Shown one piece after another: positions 42,451-50,108 of a DNA stretch of 64,000 nt (its first letter is position 1; each line of letters starts with the position of its first letter). This DNA comes from a virus. Position numbers and translations under genes: made by a program. The notes beneath the pieces were generated by a model. The model worked only from the letters and a program-made list of their open reading frames with translations. It was not told where the DNA came from and did no database searches. The DNA is taken from IMG/VR virus record IMGVR_UViG_3300026484_000095, positions 1-64,000 of that record; one strand, written 5' to 3'.

Positions 42451-44226
42451 ATGGAAGTAGAGACTTTAAAATCAAAGCAATTAACAGAGTTGTTGCACGA
42501 GGATAGTCTAAATAATGAAGATGTCGTAAATGGTGTAAAGAACTCAAAGGAAGCAATCGAAAAAAGTTTATTTGAGCCTATACCTTATGAGGGTAAATTT
42601 GCACAAGAAGTATTAGTTCAAATACCTGAGTTCAAATGGCTTAAAGGTGTAAAATGCAATCTAGTATATAATGATACAAAAAAGAGTGATAGAGAGTATT
42701 TACGAGGGCTATATGAGAGGTTATATCGCAAAGCTAAGGTAATAAGTGCAAAAGTTGCTATTAAAGAGGAAATGCCTCTTATCGCAATAGATTTAGAAAC
42801 AACTGGGCTTAATACATCTATAAAAATGGTAGGTGGAGAGATACAACGAAACATTGATTTAGTTGGTATCTGTTTAGCAATTAGTAACAAAGACGGTTTC
42901 TATATCCCTATTAAACATACTGAAGAAGATGGTATTCCTAATATGGATTTAAACTCAGCTTTGGATTTTCTACAAGATATTATTGACAACTTCTATCAAA
43001 TATATCACAATGCTTTCTACGATATGGAAGTACTAAGTATTCATCAAATAGAAATGAATACAAATTATGCTGATACTATGCTTATAGCAAATAATCTAGG
43101 TATGAAAGAATGGGACGATGTCTATGGGCTTGGACTCAAATTCCTTAGTGGTTACATTTTAGAAAGAAAAATGCTAGAAATAAATGAACTTATGGGTGCT
43201 AAGGGTATAATCAAGTTCAATAGGTTAGCAAGTAAGGACGCTGTTGTTTATGGATGCTCCGATGCTATGAACACATTTGGATTATTTGAGGAAATGGTAC
43301 TTAAAGCAAGAGATGACGATAATCCTTATAAATATAATTCATTGGCTATGAAGCTAGACACAAAAGTTCTTAATCATTTAAGAGGTATGTTTAGACACGG
43401 CTTCCCATTAGATTATAAAGTAGCAAGAGGTAATTTCTTGACCCTCATAAATAGAATGATTTTGTTTCAAAAGTATTTTTATAGCTATGAAATAACACAA
43501 GGTTACTCTATCGGTTCAGCCGAGCAAGTTAATGTAATGTTCGGAACTGTATTAGCTACAAAGTATTTAGAACGATATGGTATTAGATTATCTGAGAGTA
43601 TGGACTGGAATAACAAAAGAGTTTTAGCTTGTAAGAAAGCTTTATATAATGATTTTGGCTTAGAGATGAAAATAAAGAAACTTAAGGCTAGTTCAAAATT
43701 AACATTTGCTACAAGAAAAGAGGGAACAACTGGGGTTAAGGTTCTTAGTTGGATTTTGTCTAACATTGATAAATGGGATTTTTTGGATGAGAGTTTAAGA
43801 GACGATATTTACTGGATAGCCAATATCGTTGATAAGTACAGAAGTATGGTAACTGAACAAGGTCGTTTAGGTAAGATGATTCGCTATGTTTATAATGATG
43901 ACTTAAACATAAGTCGTTTTGGTATCGCCTTGAACCTTAATGGTGCCGATACTTCGAGGTTCTCTAATAAATCAGGTGTCGGGTCATTTGATAGGTTAGA
44001 AGTTAAAATAACAAAGACTGGGAAAGTAAATACAAAGTATTATGAGGGTGACGGGATTGCAGGTATAAATGCACAAGGTGTTCCTGCTCAACCTTATTAT
44101 ACAATAAAAGCTAAGAGAATGAAAGTCTTACCTGAACAGATGTTGGAATACATCACAGAGAAAGAGTACGATATTAATAATTATTATGAAGAATTATTAA
44201 TAACCAAATTAGTAAAGAAGAAATAA
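42451..44226 (+). CDS. Family-A DNA polymerase, exonuclease and thumb part only, 591 aa
   Basis: Residues about 108-300 form a 3'-5' exonuclease: IAIDLETTGL (D114, E116), IYHNAFYDME and VYGCSDAMNTF. The rest follows polymerase I thumb/fingers order (RGMFRHGFPLD, MVTEQGRLGKMIRY) and reaches the element just before motif A (ADTSRFSN, INAQGVPAQP). The protein then ends in about 45 charged residues; the DYSQIE-type motif A, motif B and the HDE motif C are all absent. The catalytic half is not in this window, so the polymerase is split or truncated. Confidence 0.8.
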   Translation: MEVETLKSKQLTELLHEDSLNNEDVVNGVKNSKEAIEKSLFEPIPYEGKFAQEVLVQIPEFKWLKGVKCNLVYNDTKKSDREYLRGLYERLYRKAKVISAKVAIKEEMPLIAIDLETTGLNTSIKMVGGEIQRNIDLVGICLAISNKDGFYIPIKHTEEDGIPNMDLNSALDFLQDIIDNFYQIYHNAFYDMEVLSIHQIEMNTNYADTMLIANNLGMKEWDDVYGLGLKFLSGYILERKMLEINELMGAKGIIKFNRLASKDAVVYGCSDAMNTFGLFEEMVLKARDDDNPYKYNSLAMKLDTKVLNHLRGMFRHGFPLDYKVARGNFLTLINRMILFQKYFYSYEITQGYSIGSAEQVNVMFGTVLATKYLERYGIRLSESMDWNNKRVLACKKALYNDFGLEMKIKKLKASSKLTFATRKEGTTGVKVLSWILSNIDKWDFLDESLRDDIYWIANIVDKYRSMVTEQGRLGKMIRYVYNDDLNISRFGIALNLNGADTSRFSNKSGVGSFDRLEVKITKTGKVNTKYYEGDGIAGINAQGVPAQPYYTIKAKRMKVLPEQMLEYITEKEYDINNYYEELLITKLVKKK

Positions 44227-44243
44227 GCAAATAGGACTTAGAG

Positions 44244-44819
44244 ATGGGTAGAAGTAAAGTAGATATATTAGCATCTTTATTAGATACGGAAACGAAATTA
44301 CATTGCGATATTGTAACAGAAGTAGCCTTACATTTGGGTAAGACTTTAAGATTACCTGATGAAGAATTATATAATTTAAAGATGGTAACTCATCTACACG
44401 ATATAGGGAAAGTAAAAATCCCTATAAATATAATCAATAAAAGAGGTAAGCTGACAGTTGATGAGTATAAGTTAATTATGCTACATTCAAGTATAGGTGA
44501 TGAGTTATACACTAAATTTACAGGTCATAAAGATAACACTGGTATTATTAGACATCACCACGAAAAGTGGAATGGTGAGGGATACCCTGATAAATTAAGA
44601 GGTATAGAAATACCTTTGTTGGCTCGTATAGTAGCTATTGCAGATGTTTATGAAGCATTGAGAAGTGCAAGACCTTATAAAAACTCTTGGTCGCATAATA
44701 AAACTTCTTCGTATATTTTGACAAATGGTGGGTCAATGTTCGACCCTAATTTAACAGCAGTATATTATAAAGAGAATAAAGCAATAGATAAACTATGGGT
44801 AGGTTTAAGAAATGGATAA
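44244..44819 (+). CDS. HD-GYP phosphodiesterase, 191 aa
   Basis: A complete stand-alone HD-GYP domain: HLHDIGK (H52, D53), H81, HHHEKWNGEGYP (H104-106, GxGYP at 111-115), AIADVYEALRS (D134) and RPYK. These enzymes hydrolyse cyclic dinucleotides (c-di-GMP, and in Vibrio 3'3'-cGAMP). No sensor or membrane domain. It overlaps the GGDEF gene by 8 bases, so both are translated together. It could reset host c-di-GMP or destroy a CBASS signal; the substrate cannot be told from sequence. Confidence 0.88.
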   Translation: MGRSKVDILASLLDTETKLHCDIVTEVALHLGKTLRLPDEELYNLKMVTHLHDIGKVKIPINIINKRGKLTVDEYKLIMLHSSIGDELYTKFTGHKDNTGIIRHHHEKWNGEGYPDKLRGIEIPLLARIVAIADVYEALRSARPYKNSWSHNKTSSYILTNGGSMFDPNLTAVYYKENKAIDKLWVGLRNG

Positions 44820-45282
44820 AAAGATAGAAGTGCTAGAGCAGGAAATTTTAACATTAAGAAGTTTAGTTAATAAATATAGATATGATTATCTAACTGGTTT
44901 AAAACAGCGATTAGATTTTGAGGATGATTTTAGTGAACTATTTTTTAGAAAGGAATCTTTCTCTTTGTTGGTCATTGACTTAAATAATCTTCATACAATT
45001 AATCTAAAGTTTGGTTACATTGAGGGCGATAGATTTATAAAAACTACTGCTTATCAAATATCTTCCAAAATTAAAGGGAGACTGTATAGAATAGGTGGAG
45101 ATGAATTTGCTTTATTAGTAACTGATTCAATAGATGATAATGAGCTAGACAAAATCCCTAACTGCACTTGGGCTTATAAGGAAGTGGATTATTTAAAACA
45201 TTTATCGACTAGTCATATATTCTCTGATGTTGATAAAATCTTGAAAGAGAAGAAAAGCAAACTGAAAGAACAAGTAAGATAG
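44812..45282 (+). CDS. GGDEF-domain protein, probable diguanylate cyclase, 156 aa
   Basis: After a short coiled coil, DYLTGLKQRLDFEDDF is the start of a GGDEF domain; then LLVIDLNNLHTIN (metal D56), FGYIEGDRFI and an intact RIGGDEF (95-99). No RxxD inhibitory site precedes it. Only 57 residues follow GGDEF, so the C-terminal part is shorter than usual (whole domain about 130 instead of 160-170). It may make c-di-GMP or another cyclic dinucleotide, or may just bind GTP. Confidence 0.82.
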   Translation: MDKKIEVLEQEILTLRSLVNKYRYDYLTGLKQRLDFEDDFSELFFRKESFSLLVIDLNNLHTINLKFGYIEGDRFIKTTAYQISSKIKGRLYRIGGDEFALLVTDSIDDNELDKIPNCTWAYKEVDYLKHLSTSHIFSDVDKILKEKKSKLKEQVR

Positions 45283-45284
45283 CT

Positions 45285-45710
45285 ATGACTATACAAGATA
45301 GGAAAGAGTATTTTAAAAAGTATTATGTTGAGAATAAAGACAAGATACGAGAAAAGTCAAGAGCTAGATATGAAGCTAAAAAGCCTTATATAAGAGAGCA
45401 GACAAAGAAGTATAGAACAACTAAGGGCTATAAAAAGAGTAAAGCTCAAAGCACAGCTAAGATACAAGCAGAAAGAGAACTGTCAAGTATTTTAGCAAAA
45501 GAGAGTGGAACATACGGCAAAGGCTACACATACGAAGAGGATAAATCCATCTTGTTGTATAAAGAACAGCTAGGTTGCACTTATAAATATATAGCAGAAG
45601 AAATACTTAAAAGAAGTATTAAAGGCATTGAGTATAGATATAACTATCTTAAAAAGATGAGAGCTAAGTCAAAAAGTAATAATCCTTTTACTGAGATAGT
45701 ATATAAATAA
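45285..45710 (+). CDS. Basic DNA-binding-type protein with Myb-like helix region, 141 aa
   Basis: The N-terminal half is a highly basic helical repeat (EYFKKYYVENKDKIREKSRA; KPYIREQTKKYRTTKG), a pattern seen in front of HNH and similar homing nucleases. The C-terminus, YTYEEDKSILLYKEQLGCTY with IKGIEYRYNYLKK, resembles a Myb/SANT helix-turn-helix. No nuclease residues are apparent. Two bases after the GGDEF gene. Confidence 0.6.
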   Translation: MTIQDRKEYFKKYYVENKDKIREKSRARYEAKKPYIREQTKKYRTTKGYKKSKAQSTAKIQAERELSSILAKESGTYGKGYTYEEDKSILLYKEQLGCTYKYIAEEILKRSIKGIEYRYNYLKKMRAKSKSNNPFTEIVYK

Positions 45711-45729
45711 AATTTGAAGAGGGTTTTCA

Positions 45730-47673
45730 ATGGTAATTAAATTAGACGATTTTCAAAGAAAGGTTTATGTTCAACCTGTTCTGAAAGATACAGCATTGAT
45801 AGTTGAAGCAGTTGCAGGGTCAGGTAAATCAACTACAATGGTATCAAAGGCTTACAGGTTTATAAAAATGGGACTGAAGCCACATAACATCTTATTAACT
45901 ACATTCAGTAATAAGAGTGCTAAGGATTTAAGAACTAAATTCCGAAATACATTTGGCGATAAGGTTCAAGGCACTCCTATGATTACAACTCTCCATAGTT
46001 TCGGTATAGAGATATTAAAAACATTTTTCAAGATAAAGACACCTATCATTCTTACAGAGTGGAAATCTCTAATGGTTATACGAGAGATATGTGATAATAT
46101 GGGTCTATTTGTTAATGAAGATACTGGAATGAAATGGAACAAGAAAGACCAAACAGCTTTTGTAAGACAAGTGTATGATGGACTTGATTATCTTAAAAGT
46201 AATATGATAATCAATGATATAAGAGATATATCAACTGGTAAAGTTCTTATCAATGAGTTCAAGGATAAATCTAACTGGTTCTCCTCTGAACTGTTTGCTC
46301 AAATCGTAGTGCAATATGAAAATGTTAAAAGAGAACGGGGTTTCTATGATTACAATGACCTGATATTCAGAGTATATTATGAGTTACTAAATCATAAGAA
46401 AATTCTAGCTAAGGTTAGAAAAAAGTATAAAGTGGCTATAATTGATGAAGCACAAGACTTAGACGCTTCTCAATGGGCTTTTATCTTATTGCTAAGTATG
46501 GGTCAAAGACTTATAGCAGTTGGAGATAAAATGCAAAACATATATAACTTTCGGTACTCTGTTCCTGCGAATTTTAGCACAACTTTCTTATATAAGTTCT
46601 TTGGTAAAGTCATAGAGCTATCATTGGAGAATAATTATAGAAGCACCAAGAATATCGTAGATATTGGAAACATTGTACGATACATAGGTAAAGATAAATT
46701 GGTTTCTAAATCTTTTAGACCTAAGGTGCAAGGTTCAGTTAAATTCATCACAGTTAAAAACAACCTACAAGAGGGAACAGCTATTGCTGACCAAGTTAAA
46801 AAAGCATTAGAGCAAGGTTATTCATTAGGCGATATAACTATCATCTGTCGTAGTAATATGTATATCAAAACAAATGTAGAACCTGCATTAGTTCGTAATG
46901 ATATTCCTTATATGCTACTATCTAAACAAATCGGTAAGAAGCTAACAGATAAACCTGCTAATCAAATTTATTTCAATATCTTATCATTATTGATTAATCC
47001 CAATGACATTACTTCGCTATCAGATTTAACTGTATATATAAAAGGGTGTGGAGAGAAGTTTGCAGATGAACTTGGTAAGCAGTTGCTAAGAACTGGGGAT
47101 ATTAGAAGTGTCTCCGTGTCAAGTAATAACAAAACTAAATTAGATAATGTAAAAGTTCTTTACAATGAAATCTATAAACTGAGAAATAGTATTAGCAGTA
47201 TTAAGCTAATAACTAAAATGCTTGATGTAATAGGGTATCTTATAAATGTTTATCTTAAACCCGAAATTGTATCTAACAAAGAGAGGGAAACAATCGAGCA
47301 AGTTATATTAAACTGGGTTAATTATTACAAAGGCGAGGGTATAACTGATGTATGGGAAAACATCAATCAAGTTCTATTTGAGATAGACTCATTTGATGCA
47401 GATGATAGCGAAGATAAAGTAAGAGTAGGAACTATACATTCGCAGAAGGGACTAGAGCAACCTATATCAATATGTGCAGGGTTTGTAGGGTATAAGCAAA
47501 GACCTGATGTAGATAATGATAATGTTAATATGTTGTATGTTCAACTATCAAGAGCTATGGATAAATTGGTGGTTATTAACTCAATCGATTATGTTCTAAA
47601 GAGTGGCGACACAGTAAAAGGTGCTATGTTATCACAAATGAAAATTTTATTAAGTATATTAAAGGGGGAGTAA
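45730..47673 (+). CDS. UvrD/PcrA-like SF1A helicase, second copy, 647 aa
   Basis: Same layout as the 29526 protein: motif I AVAGSGKST (27-35), TTFSNKSAKDL, IIDEAQDLD, AVGDKMQNIYNFRYS, ENNYRST, IHSQKGLEQ and LYVQLSRAMDK. The two copies are clearly paralogues of almost equal length but have diverged through most non-motif positions. The broken methylase gene follows with no gap. Confidence 0.9.
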   Translation: MVIKLDDFQRKVYVQPVLKDTALIVEAVAGSGKSTTMVSKAYRFIKMGLKPHNILLTTFSNKSAKDLRTKFRNTFGDKVQGTPMITTLHSFGIEILKTFFKIKTPIILTEWKSLMVIREICDNMGLFVNEDTGMKWNKKDQTAFVRQVYDGLDYLKSNMIINDIRDISTGKVLINEFKDKSNWFSSELFAQIVVQYENVKRERGFYDYNDLIFRVYYELLNHKKILAKVRKKYKVAIIDEAQDLDASQWAFILLLSMGQRLIAVGDKMQNIYNFRYSVPANFSTTFLYKFFGKVIELSLENNYRSTKNIVDIGNIVRYIGKDKLVSKSFRPKVQGSVKFITVKNNLQEGTAIADQVKKALEQGYSLGDITIICRSNMYIKTNVEPALVRNDIPYMLLSKQIGKKLTDKPANQIYFNILSLLINPNDITSLSDLTVYIKGCGEKFADELGKQLLRTGDIRSVSVSSNNKTKLDNVKVLYNEIYKLRNSISSIKLITKMLDVIGYLINVYLKPEIVSNKERETIEQVILNWVNYYKGEGITDVWENINQVLFEIDSFDADDSEDKVRVGTIHSQKGLEQPISICAGFVGYKQRPDVDNDNVNMLYVQLSRAMDKLVVINSIDYVLKSGDTVKGAMLSQMKILLSILKGE

Positions 47674-48413
47674 ATGAGACCTAAAAGAAAAAAGAGAAAG
47701 CTCATTAAACCTAATAACATTTACAATATGGACGCTAGGAAGCTGTTAAGACTTATCCCCAGCAATTCTGTAGATTTAATTGTAACAGACCCTCCTTATC
47801 CCGTTATAAGTGGTGGTAGGAATGGAAAAAACAGTAAAGACCCAAAAGGTGTATTGTTAGCTAATGATGGTAAGATATTCAAACATAATGATATTTCAAT
47901 TCACGAATGGTTACCTGAATGTTATAGAGTATTGAAAGAAGATACACATATCTATATTATGACCAATATGCTTAATTTAGTAGAGTATCTTAATGCAGTA
48001 GAGAAATACGGGTTCAAGATACATAATCTTTTAGTATGAGTTAAGAATAATGCAACTCCTAACAAGTGGTATATGAAAATGTTGAGTATACTATCTTTGC
48101 TAGAAAGGGTAAGGCTAAATATATAAATAACCCTAGCTCTCTAACAGCCCAGAACCATAAGAATAAAGATAGAGGTAGAGTGAATGAATCATATCACCCA
48201 ACAGAAAAGCCTCTAACTTTAATGAGAGAGTATGTAAGTAATTCTGCTAAGACAGGAGATTTAGTTTTAGACCCGTTTATGGGTGGTGGGGCTGTACCCA
48301 TAGTATGTCAAGAGCTTAATATAGATTATATAGCAAATGATATAGATGAAGCTTATTACAAAGTAGTTCAAGACCGTTTAGAATTGGAAAGAACTGATAA
48401 TTGGTTTCAATAG
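47674..48413 (+). pseudogene. DNA methyltransferase, broken by a nonsense codon and a frameshift
   Basis: First frame: motif IV TDPPYPV and an adenine/cytosine-N4 methylase continuation up to LLV, then TGA at 48037-48039 exactly where the family has Trp. In the same frame the match goes on (VKNNATPNKWYMK) to about 48077. From there it continues one frame over (NVEYTIFARKGKAKYINNP, HPTEKPLTLM, motif I LDPFMGGGAV) to TAG 48413, consistent with loss of one A in an A run near 48074-48077. Not functional as one polypeptide unless both defects are bypassed. Confidence 0.85.
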
Positions 48414-48485
48414 ATAGTTAATAAATAGTTAATAAAGTTCTATATATTGTAAAAAGTTCTTATAGTTATAAAGAGCTTCATATTT

Positions 48486-48525
48486 GGCTTATATGGGTTT
48501 AAAATAGTTTATTAAGGGTAAAGTG
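48486..48525 (+). repeat. Intergenic repeat element, copy 4 (weaker)
   Basis: GGCTTATATGGGTTTAAAAT, AGTTTAT, TAAGGGTAAAGTG. It lies in a 349-base gap without genes (48414-48762) and precedes promoter copy 14, as the other copies precede theirs. Confidence 0.4.
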
Positions 48526-48593
48526 TATCTTAGAGAGAAAAAGGCTTAAAAGGGCTTAGAATTAAATTTTAAAATTTATAGTAAAAAATCTCT

Positions 48594-48762
48594 TCTTTAA
48601 GGTATATTTAAGCTATATTTTTATATCATTTTTTATCTAAAAAGTTAAAGAGCTTTTTAGGGTTATTTAAAATCATATTGTTAAGCTTTAATAGTTTATT
48701 TTTATAGCTTCCGAATCTTTATTATAATTTAGTATAAATAAGAAAAAATAAGGATATTAAAA
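48594..48762 (+). promoter_or_regulatory. Promoter region of the 48763 gene (copy 14 plus a second promoter)
   Basis: TCTTTAAGGTATATTTAAGC, then TATCAT at 48624-48629, TTTTTATCTAAAAAGTTAAA. About 90 bases further, TTATAATTTAGTATAAATAAG (48721-48742) holds TATAAT/TATAAA boxes closer to the ATG. The rest of the gap from 48414 has no ORF I would support, only repeated AGTTAATAAATAGTTAATAA. Confidence 0.6.
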
Positions 48763-49572
48763 ATGGAAAATGTAAAATTAACTAAGGGTTCTAAAGTAAA
48801 GTTAGCAGGTAAAGAGTATGAAGTAACTGTTGTTGGTTCAAATCAAGTTACATTAAAAAATGTAAAAGATGGTAAGACTAGAAGAGTTGCTTTTAGTAGT
48901 TCTGCCTATGCTAAGATTGAAGTCCTAGAACTTGTTGAAAGCAAAGAAACAGAAGCAAAAGAAGAGAAGACTTCTAAAAAAGCTCCTAAAAAGAGAGAGG
49001 GTAAGAAACTTCAAGAGAAAGAAGATATTAAACCTCTTAACATTGAAGAGTTTGAGATGGAATCTTGGAAAGAACTTGTAGGGGAAGTGGAAACAGTAGA
49101 AGAAGCACCTCATTTCAAGTTTGAAGCTGAAACATTCACTTCTGCTTGGATATATTCAATCCAAAGAGCAAATAAAGCTCAAAGACTAGAGTATATCTTG
49201 AAAAAGTTAGAGATGGAGGGAGAGGACAGTTTCTTTGGGTTGCTGTTAGCTATCTATAAAGTTAGACAAAATTACAAGTTTAACTTTAACAAGTTTGAGC
49301 AACGAGTTCTTCAAGATAAAGTTCATCAAGGTAAAAGAGCTAAAAAGATAAAAATCGCAGATATTTTAGAGGCAATGAAACCTGCATTACATAAATCTCA
49401 AAATAAAATCACAATGGAGATGTATGACGCTGTTATCAAAACAATACCTGATGATGGTGTTGATGGTAAGCAAAGTTGGATTTTCTATGCAATAGATGGT
49501 CTATGGACTGATGTTGGTTCTCTAAAATTATCTCAACAAGATTTAGCAAATATCAAGATACCTATGTCATAG
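48763..49572 (+). CDS. Hypothetical protein with N-terminal SH3/KOW-like domain, 269 aa
   Basis: Residues 1-55 show LTKGSKVKLAGKEYEVTVVG and a second strand pair ending AKIEVLEL, compatible with a small SH3/KOW barrel. A Lys/Glu-rich linker (about 60-90) follows, then a helical domain (WIYSIQRANKAQRLEYILKK). Its own long promoter region suggests high or regulated expression. Possible nucleic-acid binding; no enzyme motif. Confidence 0.55.
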   Translation: MENVKLTKGSKVKLAGKEYEVTVVGSNQVTLKNVKDGKTRRVAFSSSAYAKIEVLELVESKETEAKEEKTSKKAPKKREGKKLQEKEDIKPLNIEEFEMESWKELVGEVETVEEAPHFKFEAETFTSAWIYSIQRANKAQRLEYILKKLEMEGEDSFFGLLLAIYKVRQNYKFNFNKFEQRVLQDKVHQGKRAKKIKIADILEAMKPALHKSQNKITMEMYDAVIKTIPDDGVDGKQSWIFYAIDGLWTDVGSLKLSQQDLANIKIPMS

Positions 49573-49667
49573 TAGGTGTCTTGACGGTCATTGGTTTTGC
49601 GGTGGGTTCGTTTGCTATAAAAATAAGCTATTAAGCTGAAACAATAAAATAATGTTAAAGGAAAGTT

Positions 49668-50021
49668 ATGACTGAGATTAGTGTAAAAACTGAGCAAGAG
49701 CTTGATGATGTTGTAAAGAGTAATGATTTTACTATGATTCGTTTCTCTGCTCAATGGTGCAACCCTTGTAAGATGTTAAATGAAACTATGGAGCAAAATG
49801 TATTGACTTCTGATGAGATTGACAGTAGCAAGATTGCTTTTGTTAAAATAGATGTAGATACACCAGAGCTTCAAACTTCCGTAGTACCCAAGTTTGATGT
49901 CCGTTCAATTCCTTATGTAGTCTTTGTAGATAAGCAAGGCACGAAGATAGAGGGTCTCAGTTTTGTTGGGTATAGAACTCCCGAAGATATACTAGAAATA
50001 ATTAAGGGTTTATATTCTTAA
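49668..50021 (+). CDS. Thioredoxin-like protein, 117 aa
   Basis: RBS AAAGGAAAG before ATG 49668. Active site QWCNPC (C31, C34) and cis-proline loop RSIPY. A WCNPC active site differs from the WCGPC of the copy at 16206, so redox potential or partner may differ. Stands near the recombination genes; role in ribonucleotide reduction or replication unknown. Confidence 0.85.
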   Translation: MTEISVKTEQELDDVVKSNDFTMIRFSAQWCNPCKMLNETMEQNVLTSDEIDSSKIAFVKIDVDTPELQTSVVPKFDVRSIPYVVFVDKQGTKIEGLSFVGYRTPEDILEIIKGLYS

Positions 50022-50108
50022 TTATCCCTTAGAGAAGCTATTTTTGTTAGAGGTTAAAATTTAATCCCTAACTTCGTATTTGGGTTAATCCTATTAAGGA
50101 GGTAAAAT

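Noticed and set aside
48039-48080. Programmed frameshift in the methylase
   Set aside because: A -1/+1 event would not remove the upstream TGA as well; two independent bypasses within 40 bases are less likely than decay or sequence error.
24861-48629. CRISPR-like array from the repeated intergenic motif
   Set aside because: The copies are hundreds to thousands of bases apart, separated by genes, and each sits at the same place relative to an ATG, which fits promoters, not an array.
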